Source: Microtetraspora malaysiensis
GTDB taxonomy: Bacteria; Actinomycetota; Actinomycetes; Streptosporangiales; Streptosporangiaceae
Length of the DNA stretch: 64,000 nucleotides
Reading direction: 5' to 3'
Assembly: GCF_001528665.1 (NCBI RefSeq)
Contig: NZ_BBYJ01000007.1
Coordinates: 145,953 to 209,952, forward strand
Shown: positions 36,469 to 45,513 of the stretch, in pieces
Position numbering within the stretch: the stretch's first letter is position 1
How the letters are laid out: the number at the start of each line of letters is the position of its first letter
The notes under the pieces: generated by a model
Database searches by the model: none
The model's input: the letters and a program-made list of their open reading frames with translations, nothing else
What the model was told of the DNA's origin: nothing
Position numbers and translations under genes: made by a program

Positions 36469-37200
36469 CTAGTAGCGGCACGCGATCTCGCGCGCCTTGG
36501 CCAGGTCGTCGTGGTTGTCCACCTCGACCCAGTCGACCTTGCCGATCGGAGCGACCGAGATCTTCTCGCCCCGGCCGACCATCTCCTGGTAACCGTCCTC
36601 GTAGTAGAGCTGCGGGTCGCGCTCGAAGGTGGCGCGCAGCGCGTCGGCCAGCCGCTCGGCCGCGCCGGGACGGATCAGCGTGGCGCCGATGTACTCGCCG
36701 TACGCCTCGGCCGGGTCCATCAGCTTGGTGATGCGCTTGAGGCTGCCACCGTCGAGGGTGACCTTCATCTCCTCGTCGGCCAGGACCTTCACGTCGTCGA
36801 CCGCGAGGAGGATGTCGCTGGTGGCCTCCGCCGACAGCAGGGTCTCCTCGACCGAGACCGGGTGCACGGTGTCGCCGTTGACCAGCAGCGCGCCCTGCGC
36901 GAAGTAGTCGCGGGCGCACCACAGGGAGTAGGCGTTGTTCCACTCCTCGGCCTTGTCGTTGTGCACCAGGGTCAGCTTCACGCCGTACCGCCGCTCCAGG
37001 TCCGCCTTGCGCTCATGGACGGCCCCTGCCTGGTAGCCGACGATGATGACGACGTCGCGCAGGTCGACCGCGGCGAGGTTGCGCAGGGCGATGTCGAGGA
37101 TCGTGGTCTCGCCGTCGACCGGCACGAGCGCCTTGGGCAGCGTGTCGGTGTACGGCCGCAGGCGGCGTCCGGCTCCGGCGGCCAGCACCATTCCCAGCAA
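36469..37200 (-). CDS. Nucleotidyltransferase, LicC/cytidylyltransferase-like
   Basis: 243 residues. MVLAAGAGRRLRPYTDTLPKALVPV is the NTase signature; EEWNNAYSLWCARDYF and LLVNGDTVHPVSV resemble LicC-type phosphocholine cytidylyltransferases, and the C-terminal VDWVEVDNHDDLAKA closes the fold. It probably makes a CDP-alcohol for one of the two neighbouring CDP-alcohol transferases. TTG 37200 is preferred because AGGAG sits six bases upstream; an in-frame ATG follows three codons later. Same direction as the G1P dehydrogenase, 153 bp before it. Confidence 0.85.
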   Translation of the reverse strand: MLGMVLAAGAGRRLRPYTDTLPKALVPVDGETTILDIALRNLAAVDLRDVVIIVGYQAGAVHERKADLERRYGVKLTLVHNDKAEEWNNAYSLWCARDYFAQGALLVNGDTVHPVSVEETLLSAEATSDILLAVDDVKVLADEEMKVTLDGGSLKRITKLMDPAEAYGEYIGATLIRPGAAERLADALRATFERDPQLYYEDGYQEMVGRGEKISVAPIGKVDWVEVDNHDDLAKAREIACRY

Positions 37201-37332
37201 CGTGCACTCCTAGAGGTCGATCGACTGGCAGTAACCCCAAAGATTAGTTGCCTTTGTGCCCTGATCGGGTAATCCGTACGCCCGGCGGCGTTCATCCGCG
37301 TGGTTCATGCGGCGCGGACGACGGCCGCCGGG

Positions 37333-37992
37333 TCAGTCGCCGGCGCCGAGATCGGCCGCCTCGACACCCGAGCGCGGCGCCGCGAGCCAGCAGGTCGCGC
37401 TCTCCCAGCAGAAGAGGCCCGTCAGGTAGAGGCAGAGCAGCGCGAACATCCCGGTGACCAGGCCAAGGGCGCCGCCGACCGCGACGGCGAGCATCCGGCC
37501 GTCCCAGCCGAGGCCGGCCAGCGGCAGCCAGAGCGGCGGGTACACGTGCTGCCGCACCCGGTAGACGGTGTCGTAGTGGTGGAACACCACCGCGCCGAGC
37601 AGCGCGAAGGTCAGCAGCGGCGGGACGTCGTGCGCGAAGCCGACGCAGGCCACGAAGCCGTACTCGGTGAGGCGCAGGATCGGCGGGACCAGCCAGTCGA
37701 GCCGTCCGTCGTGCCGGTGGGAGCTGCCCGGACCGGCGAGCAGCAGGGCGACCGCGGGGGCGAAGACGGCCAGGCCGTCGGTGCCCGCGATGCCGACGAG
37801 CAGCAGCACCCCGGTCACGAAGGCCCCCGCGACCGCGGGCGGCAGCGGCGGGAGCTGGCCCGCGACCATCGTGCCCATCGCCCGGGACAGCATGCCGTCG
37901 TCCCGGTAGGCGACGACCGCGCTGCGCGGCACCGGCGTCATATGTACGGAGACCATGCCCGCTCCCTCGCCCTGTGCGAGACCTGTTGTCAT
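37333..37992 (-). CDS. DUF5941-like membrane protein
   Basis: About 219 residues with four or five helices. It contains AVVAYRDDGMLSRAMG, GQLPPLPPAVAG and LRLTEYGFVACVGF, features I associate with DUF5941, which in other actinomycetes is part of the same polypeptide as the CDP-alcohol transferase encoded just upstream. Here the two are separate, joined by an ATGA stop/start overlap. The pair likely works as one membrane complex. Function unproven. Confidence 0.7.
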   Translation of the reverse strand: MTTGLAQGEGAGMVSVHMTPVPRSAVVAYRDDGMLSRAMGTMVAGQLPPLPPAVAGAFVTGVLLLVGIAGTDGLAVFAPAVALLLAGPGSSHRHDGRLDWLVPPILRLTEYGFVACVGFAHDVPPLLTFALLGAVVFHHYDTVYRVRQHVYPPLWLPLAGLGWDGRMLAVAVGGALGLVTGMFALLCLYLTGLFCWESATCWLAAPRSGVEAADLGAGD

Positions 37993-39515
37993 GTGAGAGA
38001 CCTGCCGACGCGACCGGCGAGGGTGTACGCGAGCGCGACCGCGCCCCAGCCGAGCAGGGCGATGAAGGTCACCCTGGCGTTGAACACGGCCGCGGTGACG
38101 GCGATGAGCGCCATCCGCTCGCCGATGGGCAGCACGACGACTTTCTTCGCCCACCGGGTCGCCGTGCCCAGGTCGAGCCTCCGGGACAGGCCGGCCACGC
38201 GGCTCGCGACCGTTTCCAGAGGAGCGCCGCCCCCGTCGGCCCGCCGGCGGGCGGGCGGGTCGTCCGGGCGGGACAGGTCGGAGGCGACGGAGAGCGGGAT
38301 CGGCGGGCGCTCCTTGCCCCACGCCGCGTCCGCCAGCGCTCCGGCGTACGAGAAGTCGATCATGTGCCGGAGCGCCTGCAGCAGCATGGCGGCGACCGCG
38401 AGCGCCCAGATGCCGCCCGGTCCGGTCGGCCCCGCCGGGACGCTCGCGGCGTAGCCGATGGCCAGCCCGGCGTACACGAGGTATTCCTTCACCCGGTCGA
38501 AGGTGGCGTCGAGCCAGGCGCCGAGCGGCGAGAAGCCGCGGGTGTAGCGGGCGAGCTGGCCGTCCACGCAGTCGAGCGCGAACGACAGCAGGAGCGCCGC
38601 CGCGCCCGCGATCTGGGCGGTCCGCTCCCCCGCCGTGAACCAGATCGCCGCCACCACGGCCAGGCCGACCGAGACGCCGGTGACCGCGTTGGGCGTCATG
38701 CCCAGCCGCGCGGCGAGCCGTACGAGATGGGGGGACCAGGTGCTCACGCAGTAGGTGGTGAACAGGCCGTCGTCGGACTTGACCGCGGCCCGCAGCCGGG
38801 CGGCGCGCTCGTCCACCTCGGCCAGGCGGCGCACCGCCGCGTCCGCCGCCGTCTGGCCCGACGCCCGCGCGCAGTGCAGCCCGCCCAGCGGCGCGGCCTG
38901 CACGGGGACCCCGGCGCGCACCAGGCCGGCGAGCAGCAGGTCGGCCACCTCGCTGTCGCCCGCCCGGCCGAGCCCGCGGTGCTGCGCGAGGTCGGCGAGT
39001 TCCTCGGCCACGTCGGCGAGGCCGGCGAGATGGGCCTCGCCGACCTGCAGGACGCCGCGGAAGGTGGCGTCCGGCGACTCGACCCGGTGGAAGGAGTTGC
39101 CCGCCGCCGCGATCCGTCCCCGTTCGGTGCGCACCGGCGGCAGGAGCGGCCCGGCGGCGCCGGGCTCGACCAGCGCGCGCGAGCCGCGTGAGGGATGCTC
39201 CAGCACCGCGGCGAGGGCGTCGGTGTGGGCGACGAGGTCGCCGTACAGCACGGCCACGGGGCCGCTCGCGGCGCGCGCCGCCTTGGCGACGGCGCGCAGG
39301 TCGTCGGCGAGGCCGCCCCCGGTGTCCTCGGCCCGGGTGACGACCTGGACGTCGCGGACGGAGAGCGTGCGCAGTTGGGCGGTGAGGCGGTCGAGGAGGG
39401 TGGCGCTCCCCGACGTGAGACGGGACGCGGGTGTGGTCGCGAAGACCACGGCGACCGCGCCGGTCGAGGCGCCGGGTGTGGTGCCGGGCGTCTCCCGGGC
39501 CGCTGCTGCCCCCAT
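37989..39515 (-). CDS. Fused nucleotidyltransferase-like / CDP-alcohol phosphatidyltransferase
   Basis: 508 residues. The N-terminal ~220 are NTase-like (AVAVVFATTPASRL, GPVAVLYGDLVAHTDALAAVLEHP) but lack the sharp G-x-G-T-R loop, so activity is doubtful. The C-terminal membrane domain has a complete CDP-alcohol motif: DCVDGQLARYTRGFS, G, LDATFD, with all catalytic Asp. The architecture recalls the bifunctional archaeal/thermophile IPCT-DIPPS enzymes. It is the first gene of a minus-strand operon; the 129-bp gap to the divergent TarI/J-like gene holds promoters. Confidence 0.8.
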   Translation of the reverse strand: MGAAAARETPGTTPGASTGAVAVVFATTPASRLTSGSATLLDRLTAQLRTLSVRDVQVVTRAEDTGGGLADDLRAVAKAARAASGPVAVLYGDLVAHTDALAAVLEHPSRGSRALVEPGAAGPLLPPVRTERGRIAAAGNSFHRVESPDATFRGVLQVGEAHLAGLADVAEELADLAQHRGLGRAGDSEVADLLLAGLVRAGVPVQAAPLGGLHCARASGQTAADAAVRRLAEVDERAARLRAAVKSDDGLFTTYCVSTWSPHLVRLAARLGMTPNAVTGVSVGLAVVAAIWFTAGERTAQIAGAAALLLSFALDCVDGQLARYTRGFSPLGAWLDATFDRVKEYLVYAGLAIGYAASVPAGPTGPGGIWALAVAAMLLQALRHMIDFSYAGALADAAWGKERPPIPLSVASDLSRPDDPPARRRADGGGAPLETVASRVAGLSRRLDLGTATRWAKKVVVLPIGERMALIAVTAAVFNARVTFIALLGWGAVALAYTLAGRVGRSLT

Positions 39516-39644
39516 GGGTCTCCCACTCCGCTGTGATCACTTCCGGGTCCACACCGCAACGTAACTGAGTGATCACGGGGTGGCAATGCCATTCGGCAGC
39601 GGTTCGCGAACGGCCTGCGGGTATGGTCAGTCCGGGGAGGCATC

Positions 39645-41051
39645 ATGATCGCGAAATCGCGTCTGCGTACGGTTGGAGTCGTGCTGGCCGGCGGGGTCGG
39701 CCAGCGGGTGGGGCTGAACACTCCGAAGCAGCTACTCAAGATCGCCGGCAGGACGATCCTGGAGCACACGCTCAGCGTGTTCGACGGCCATCCGGAGATC
39801 GACGAGATCGTCGTGCTGATGACCCCCGGCTTCGCCGACGAGGTCGCCTCCCTGGTCGAGCGGAACGGGTACACGAAGGTCACCAAGATCCTCGAAGGGG
39901 GCGCGTCCCGCACCGAGACCACGTGGCGCGCGCTCCAGGCGCTCGGCGACGAGGAGTGCGACGTGCTGCTGCACGACGCGGTCCGCCCGCTCGTCGAGCC
40001 GCGCATCATCAGCGACTGCGTGACCGCGCTCGCCCGCTACGAGGCGGTGGACGTGGCCATCCCGTCGTCCGACACCGTCGTCGTGTCCGCCCCGGGGCCG
40101 CGCGGCGAGATCATCCGCGACATCCCCGACCGCTCGCGGCTGCGCCGCGGCCAGACCCCGCAGTGCTTCCGGCTGTCGGTCATCCGGGCTGCGTACGAGC
40201 GGGCCTTCGCCGACCCCGACTTCGAGAAGCTGCCCGCGACCGACGACTGCGGCGTCGTGCTGCGCTACCTCCCCGACGTGCCGATCTACATCGTGCCGGG
40301 CAGCGAGCACAACATGAAGGTCACCCACCCGGTCGACGTGTTCATCGCCGACAAGCTGTTCCAGCTCGCCGAGAGCACCGCCCCCGCGCTCACCGAGGAG
40401 GGCTACCACGAGGCGCTGCGCGGCAGATGCCTGGTCGTCTTCGGCGGCAGTTACGGCATCGGCGCCGACATCGTGCGGCTCGCCCGCGGCTACGGCGCGA
40501 CGGTCCACCCCTTCTCCCGGACCGTGAACGGCGTGCGCGTCCAGGACGCCGCCGCGGTCGAGGACGCGCTCGCCCGCGCGTACGCCGAGACGGGCCGCAT
40601 CGACTACGTGGTCAACACGGCGGCGGTCCTGCACATGGGCAAGCTGGGCGAGGCCGACCACTCCACCATCGAGGAGACGATCGGCGTCAACTACCTCGGC
40701 CCGGTCAACATCGCCCGCGCGTCGTTCAAGTACCTGGCGGAGACGCGCGGCCAGCTCCTGCTGTACACCTCGTCGTCGTACACGCGGGGGCGGGCCGACT
40801 ACAGCCTCTACTCCTCGACCAAGGCGGCGGTCGTCAACCTCACCCAGGCGCTCGCCGACGAGTGGGCGGACCAGGGCGTCCGGGTCAACTGCGTCAATCC
40901 CGAGCGCACCGCCACACCGATGCGGTTGCGCGCGTTCGGCGACGAACCCGCCGGAACGCTGCTGTCTTCGGCCGCGGTCGCCCGTACCAGCCTCGACGTG
41001 CTCATCTCCCGCCTCACCGGACACGTCATCGACGTGCGGCTCACCAGGTGA
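39645..41051 (+). CDS. TarI-TarJ-like fusion: cytidylyltransferase (IspD/TarI) plus SDR reductase
   Basis: 468 residues. Residues ~1-235 are an IspD/TarI cytidylyltransferase (VVLAGGVGQRVGLNTPKQLL, HDAVRPLVEP). Residues ~245-468 are an SDR reductase (VVFGGSYGIGADIVRLA, NTAAVLHMGKL, YSLYSSTKAAV with catalytic Tyr/Lys). The same pairing in Haemophilus Bcs1 and TarIJ makes CDP-ribitol from ribulose-5-P. Here it should feed the TagF/TarL-like gene 18 bp downstream. GGGAGG precedes ATG. The polyol (ribitol) is inferred from the family. Confidence 0.9.
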   Translation: MIAKSRLRTVGVVLAGGVGQRVGLNTPKQLLKIAGRTILEHTLSVFDGHPEIDEIVVLMTPGFADEVASLVERNGYTKVTKILEGGASRTETTWRALQALGDEECDVLLHDAVRPLVEPRIISDCVTALARYEAVDVAIPSSDTVVVSAPGPRGEIIRDIPDRSRLRRGQTPQCFRLSVIRAAYERAFADPDFEKLPATDDCGVVLRYLPDVPIYIVPGSEHNMKVTHPVDVFIADKLFQLAESTAPALTEEGYHEALRGRCLVVFGGSYGIGADIVRLARGYGATVHPFSRTVNGVRVQDAAAVEDALARAYAETGRIDYVVNTAAVLHMGKLGEADHSTIEETIGVNYLGPVNIARASFKYLAETRGQLLLYTSSSYTRGRADYSLYSSTKAAVVNLTQALADEWADQGVRVNCVNPERTATPMRLRAFGDEPAGTLLSSAAVARTSLDVLISRLTGHVIDVRLTR

Positions 41052-41069
41052 CTGGGTACGCAGCGATGC

Positions 41070-42836
41070 ATGGGGGGATCGTTCAAGGGAAGAAACGCGC
41101 TGCTCAGCTGGGTGGTGCTCGCGTCATATCCGGCCCTGACGGCGGCCGCGCTGTATCCGCTTCCATGGGTCTTCGTGATCCTGGCGCCGTTGTCGTACGC
41201 CGCGGAGGCGGCCCTGCCTTCGGGCGCCGCGGAACGTCTCGGCCGGCTGCAGCTCCCGGCCACGCTGCGCTTCATGATGCGCGAGATGGCGGCCGTGCTG
41301 CTGCTCGCCAGGACCGCGGGAGCGGAGTCCCCGTGGTTCGCGCTCCTCGCGGGCGGGCTGTTCCTGTTCCACTGGATGCGCGCCGTGCAGAGCGGTCTCG
41401 CCACCTATCTGAACCGGTGCCACAACCTGAAGCCGGTCGACACCAGGAACCTCGACGTCTCCTCCCCGCCCGCGCCGCCTGAGACGCTGGTCAACTGGCG
41501 CGGCGCCCGCCTGCTGTACCTGGACGCGCTGCCCGTCGGCACCGCCGCGTTCGGCGCGCTGACCGGGAACGACTGGCTCGGCTCGGCCGGGGTGGCGGGC
41601 GCGCTCGTCCTGGAGACCGCCGCCGTGCTGGCGCTGTCCGTGTACGTGCTGCGGGCCGCTCCGCTGTCCGACCGGCGGCACGTTGTCGCGACGGTGGACG
41701 AGCGGGTCCGCGCGTACCGCCCCGAGGTTCTGCTCTACTTCTCCGGCCCGGCCGACTCGGCGTACCAGGCGACGATGTGGCTGGGCGCGCTGGAGCGGAT
41801 CCGCAGCCGGGTGCTGGTCGTGCTGCGGGAGCGGGATCTGCTCGGCGCGCTGGGCCGGACGACGCTCCCCGTGCTGTGCGTCCCCTCGGCGGTCGACCTG
41901 ATGAACTTCCGCGGCCTGGACACGGCGCGGGTCGCCCTGTTTGCGTCCAACGTCGGCAACAACATCCACATGCTGCGGGTGCCCGGCGTCACCAGCGTCT
42001 TCGTCGGCCACGGCGACAGCGACAAGGAGGCGTCGTTCAACCCCTTCACGAAGGTGTACGACGAGGTCTGGGTCGCCGGTCCGGCCGGGCGGGACCGCTA
42101 CCGCCGCGCCGGGGTCGGCGTCCGCGACGAGGCGATCGTCGAGGTCGGCCGTCCCCAGCTCGCCGGGGTGCGGCGGACCGGTCCGGGCCTGCCGTACCCG
42201 AGCGTCCTGTACGCCCCGACATGGGAGGGATGGACGGACGACCTGTTCCACACGTCGATGATCACGATGGGGCCCAGGCTGGTGCGCGGGCTGCTCGCCC
42301 TGGGGGTACGGGTGATCTACAAGCCGCACCCGCTCACCGGGCACCGCTCCGCGCCCGCGCGCCGGGCGCACGCCGCGATCATGCGGACGCTGCGCGACGC
42401 CATGGCCGGGGACACGACCGTGCCCCACCTGGTGGTGACCGGGGACGAGCCGCACCTGTACGAGTGCTTCAACCAGGCCGACCTGCTGATCAGCGACATC
42501 TCCAGCGTCATCGCCGACTTCCTGGCGAGCGGCAAGCCGTACGCGGTGACGAACGTCGCCGGGCTGCCGGAGCGCGAGTTCCGGGAGCGGTATCCGACCG
42601 CCTCGGCGGCCTACCTGCTCGGCCCGGACTGCGCGGAGCTGCCCGGCGTGGTGTCACGGATCCGCCCAGGGGAGGACGTGCTGGCGGAGGCCAGGCACGA
42701 GCTGAGGAGCTATCTGCTCGGGCCGGACCATCCGGACGCCCTCACCCGGTTCGACGAGGCCGTCATGGCCGCCCGCGCGAGAGCGGGCGCGGCGGCGGGC
42801 CGGAGCCTCGCGACGGCGGGCGACGAGGTCGCCTGA
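41070..42836 (+). CDS. TagF/TarL-like CDP-polyol phosphotransferase (teichoic acid polymerase)
   Basis: 588 residues. About four N-terminal helices, then a GT-B fold: FVGHGDSDKEASFNPFTKVYDEVWVAG near 310-340, YAPTWEG, VIYKPHP, and ADLLISDISSVIADFL, the polyol-phosphotransferase signatures. It should extend a poly(ribitol- or glycerol-phosphate) chain from the CDP-polyol made by the gene before it. The membrane N-terminus is unlike Bacillus TagF, which is peripheral, and is typical of actinomycete versions. Polymer identity unknown. Confidence 0.88.
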   Translation: MGGSFKGRNALLSWVVLASYPALTAAALYPLPWVFVILAPLSYAAEAALPSGAAERLGRLQLPATLRFMMREMAAVLLLARTAGAESPWFALLAGGLFLFHWMRAVQSGLATYLNRCHNLKPVDTRNLDVSSPPAPPETLVNWRGARLLYLDALPVGTAAFGALTGNDWLGSAGVAGALVLETAAVLALSVYVLRAAPLSDRRHVVATVDERVRAYRPEVLLYFSGPADSAYQATMWLGALERIRSRVLVVLRERDLLGALGRTTLPVLCVPSAVDLMNFRGLDTARVALFASNVGNNIHMLRVPGVTSVFVGHGDSDKEASFNPFTKVYDEVWVAGPAGRDRYRRAGVGVRDEAIVEVGRPQLAGVRRTGPGLPYPSVLYAPTWEGWTDDLFHTSMITMGPRLVRGLLALGVRVIYKPHPLTGHRSAPARRAHAAIMRTLRDAMAGDTTVPHLVVTGDEPHLYECFNQADLLISDISSVIADFLASGKPYAVTNVAGLPEREFRERYPTASAAYLLGPDCAELPGVVSRIRPGEDVLAEARHELRSYLLGPDHPDALTRFDEAVMAARARAGAAAGRSLATAGDEVA

Positions 42837-42889
42837 CCGTCCGGGCCACCGCCCGCCGCCTGGGTCGTGTCAGACACTCCCTCGCGCGG

Positions 42890-43960
42890 CTATTCGCTGT
42901 AGTGATCCTGTACGGGCATCCGCTGCACGGCGGGACGCGGCTTGCTGAGCCCCGGCGGGCTGGTCAGGAAGCCGGTGCCCCATGAGACGTGCATCGTGGC
43001 GTAGACCAGCGGCAGCCGGAGCAGCGCCGCCCCGGACAGCTCCCGCCCGGTGAGCGCCGAGCCGGCCAGGATCGCCGCGATGTACGCCCCCGGGATGAGC
43101 AGTCCGGGCCAGAAGAACGGCGACACGACGAGGCCGAGGGCCATCGCGAGCACCGCCGCGGGCGGCGCGAGGTAGCGCAGGTTGATGGTCCCCTGGTGGG
43201 TACGGGAGACCACCCGCCGCCACCGGCCGTAGTAGAAGTACTGCTTGGCCAGGGCTCGGACGTTCGGCCGGGGACGGTAGGACACCCGCATGCGCGGCTG
43301 GAAGTAGACCAGGCCGCCGGTCTCGCGGATGCGGTGGTTCATCTCCCAGTCCTGGGCGCGCTGGAAGTGCTCGTCGTAGCCGCCGACCCGCTCCAGCGCC
43401 TCCCGGCGGAAGACGCCGAGGTAGACGGTGTCGGCGGGGCCGGCCTGGCCGCCGGTGTGGAACCGGGCGTTGCCGACGCCGATCTTGGAGGTCATCGCGC
43501 AGGCGACGGCCTGCTCGAACGGGCTGACGCCCTCGGCGGCCATGACGCCGCCGACGTTGTCCGCGCCCGTCTGCTCCAGAGTCTCGACGGCGGTGGCCAG
43601 ATAGTCGGGCGGCAGCATGGCGTGGCCGTCCACCCGGGCGATGATCGGATTGCGGGACGCGGCGATGGCCGCGTTGAGGGCGTTGGGCGTGCGGCCGGTC
43701 GGGTTCGGCACGACGACGACGCGAGGGTCGGCCGCGGCGATCGCGTCGGCGACCTCCTGCGTGCGGTCGTGCGATGGGCCGACGCTGAGGACGACCTCGA
43801 TGGGGCCCTCGTACTGCTGGGCGAGGACCTGCCGTACGGCTTCAGCCAGGTGCCGCTCCTCGTTGAGCACCGGCATGATCACCGAAATCGGCGGCCAGTG
43901 GCGCGTGCGCGACTGGCTCGTTTGTGGCGAGTCGGGGAAGGGCTTCATGGCCTGGCTCAC
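42890..43960 (-). CDS. GT2-family glycosyltransferase with C-terminal helices
   Basis: About 356 residues. PPISVIMPVLNEERHLAEAVRQVL and IIARVDGHAMLPPDYL hold the GT-A and DxD-type sites; AQDWEMNHRIRETGGLVYF is the acceptor ED region. Three C-terminal helices follow. It resembles succinoglycan ExoA-like enzymes. GTG 43960 is used; ATG 43948 is the alternative. It is divergent from the second LCP gene and convergent with the TagF-like gene. Confidence 0.86.
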   Translation of the reverse strand: MSQAMKPFPDSPQTSQSRTRHWPPISVIMPVLNEERHLAEAVRQVLAQQYEGPIEVVLSVGPSHDRTQEVADAIAAADPRVVVVPNPTGRTPNALNAAIAASRNPIIARVDGHAMLPPDYLATAVETLEQTGADNVGGVMAAEGVSPFEQAVACAMTSKIGVGNARFHTGGQAGPADTVYLGVFRREALERVGGYDEHFQRAQDWEMNHRIRETGGLVYFQPRMRVSYRPRPNVRALAKQYFYYGRWRRVVSRTHQGTINLRYLAPPAAVLAMALGLVVSPFFWPGLLIPGAYIAAILAGSALTGRELSGAALLRLPLVYATMHVSWGTGFLTSPPGLSKPRPAVQRMPVQDHYSE

Positions 43961-44008
43961 GCTACTGTACGTGGGGGCGAAGACGGCAACCGAAAGGTGA
44001 CCGCGGGG

Positions 44009-45496
44009 ATGCGTGGCGACCACGAGGAGGACTCCGGCGTTCGCGTGGGGGGCGACGGCAACGGCGGGGTCAGGCTCGCGGCGCGGCGGGCCAAGCGCGG
44101 CCGCACCAGCCTTCGCTCACTGATCGTCTCCGGCTCGCTCTCGACGGCGGTTCTGCTCGGCTCCGGGGCGCTGTGGGCGATCCCCAACTACGCCATCAGC
44201 CAGGTCAAATCGGTCGACGCGGGCACCCAGGCGTCGGCGCCGCAGGGCGCGATGAACATCCTCCTGGTCGGCCTGGACAAGCGCGACGACCTCAGCCGCC
44301 GGCAGCAGAACCAGCTCCACCTCGGCCGTGAAGAGGGCCAGCGCACCGACACGATGATGGTCATCCACCTCTCGGAGGACCACACGAAGGTCACGGTCGT
44401 CAGCCTCCCCCGCGACAGCTGGACCGAGATCCCCGGCTACGGCACCCACAAAATCAACGCGGCCTACCAGTACGGCGGGGCCAAGCTCGCGGTGCGCACT
44501 GTGCAGGAGGCCACCGGCCTCAAGATCAACCACTATGTCGAGGTCAACATCCTCGGCTTCATCGACGTCGTGGAGTCCCTCGGCGGCGTCACCGTCTGCA
44601 CGCCGGTCCCGATCAACGACCCGAAGACGAAGCTCGACCTCCAGCCCGGCACGTACGACCTCAACGGGGCGGACGCGCTCGCCTACGCGCGCACCCGGGC
44701 CACCGCGCGCTCCGACCTGGACCGGATCGACCGCCAGCAGCAGGTGATCTCGGCGCTCATGCAGAAGGCCCTGAGCGGCGGCACGCTCACCAACCCCGCC
44801 AAACTGACCGGCCTGGTCAACTCGGCGCTCAAAACGCTGACCGTCGACGACGCCCTCAAGAAGGACGTCTTGGGCCTGGTCGGCCAGCTCAAGGACGTCT
44901 CGACGGACGACGTGTCGTTCGCGACCGTCCCCCTCTCCGACGTGAACTTCACGACGCCGACCAAGGAGTCCGCCGTCCTGTGGGACAAGAAGGCGGCGCG
45001 TGAGCTGTTCCAGCGCATCGACTCCGACCAGCCGCTCACCGGCCCGACCGCCACGGCGTCGCCCAAGAGTTCGCCCAAGGTCTCGCCCTCGGCGTCCGCG
45101 TCCCCGGCGCTCACCGTGCCGCCCCAGCGCATCTCGGTCCGCGTGCTGAACGGCACACTGATCACCGGGCTCGGCGCCAGAACGAAGACGGCGCTGGTCG
45201 AGGCCGGCTTCATGGTGCCCGCCCCGCCCGGCGACACCGCCAAGCGGGACACCACCACCACCGTCGTCCGGTACGCCAAGGGCCGCGAGGACTCGGCGCG
45301 CACCGTCGCCGCCGCGATCCCCGGCGCCGAGCTGCGAGAGGCGAACGTCCAGGGCGTCGAGGTGATCGTCGGCCAGACCCACAACACCGTCAAGAAGGTG
45401 AAGGTCGCCGCCGAGCAGCCGACCGCCACCCCGTCGGAGACCGCCACGCCCGCGACGTCGGCCAAGACGGCCACGGAGAACATCTGCAAGAAGTGA
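44009..45496 (+). CDS. Second LCP-family glycopolymer transferase
   Basis: About 495 residues: a 35-residue cytoplasmic head, one helix (LIVSGSLSTAVLLGSGALWA), then the LCP domain MNILLVGLDKRDDLS, RTDTMMVIHLSEDHTKVTVVSLPRDSW, INAAYQYGG and LAYARTRATARSDLDRIDRQQ. A LytR_C domain (ISVRVLNGTLITGLGARTK) ends it. It should attach the polyol-phosphate polymer of this cluster to peptidoglycan. ATG 44009 follows the acidic-free gap after the divergent GT2. Its disordered head is far shorter than that of the first LCP. Confidence 0.93.
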   Translation: MRGDHEEDSGVRVGGDGNGGVRLAARRAKRGRTSLRSLIVSGSLSTAVLLGSGALWAIPNYAISQVKSVDAGTQASAPQGAMNILLVGLDKRDDLSRRQQNQLHLGREEGQRTDTMMVIHLSEDHTKVTVVSLPRDSWTEIPGYGTHKINAAYQYGGAKLAVRTVQEATGLKINHYVEVNILGFIDVVESLGGVTVCTPVPINDPKTKLDLQPGTYDLNGADALAYARTRATARSDLDRIDRQQQVISALMQKALSGGTLTNPAKLTGLVNSALKTLTVDDALKKDVLGLVGQLKDVSTDDVSFATVPLSDVNFTTPTKESAVLWDKKAARELFQRIDSDQPLTGPTATASPKSSPKVSPSASASPALTVPPQRISVRVLNGTLITGLGARTKTALVEAGFMVPAPPGDTAKRDTTTTVVRYAKGREDSARTVAAAIPGAELREANVQGVEVIVGQTHNTVKKVKVAAEQPTATPSETATPATSAKTATENICKK

Positions 45497-45513
45497 CCCG
45501 GCCGCGGGCCGGG

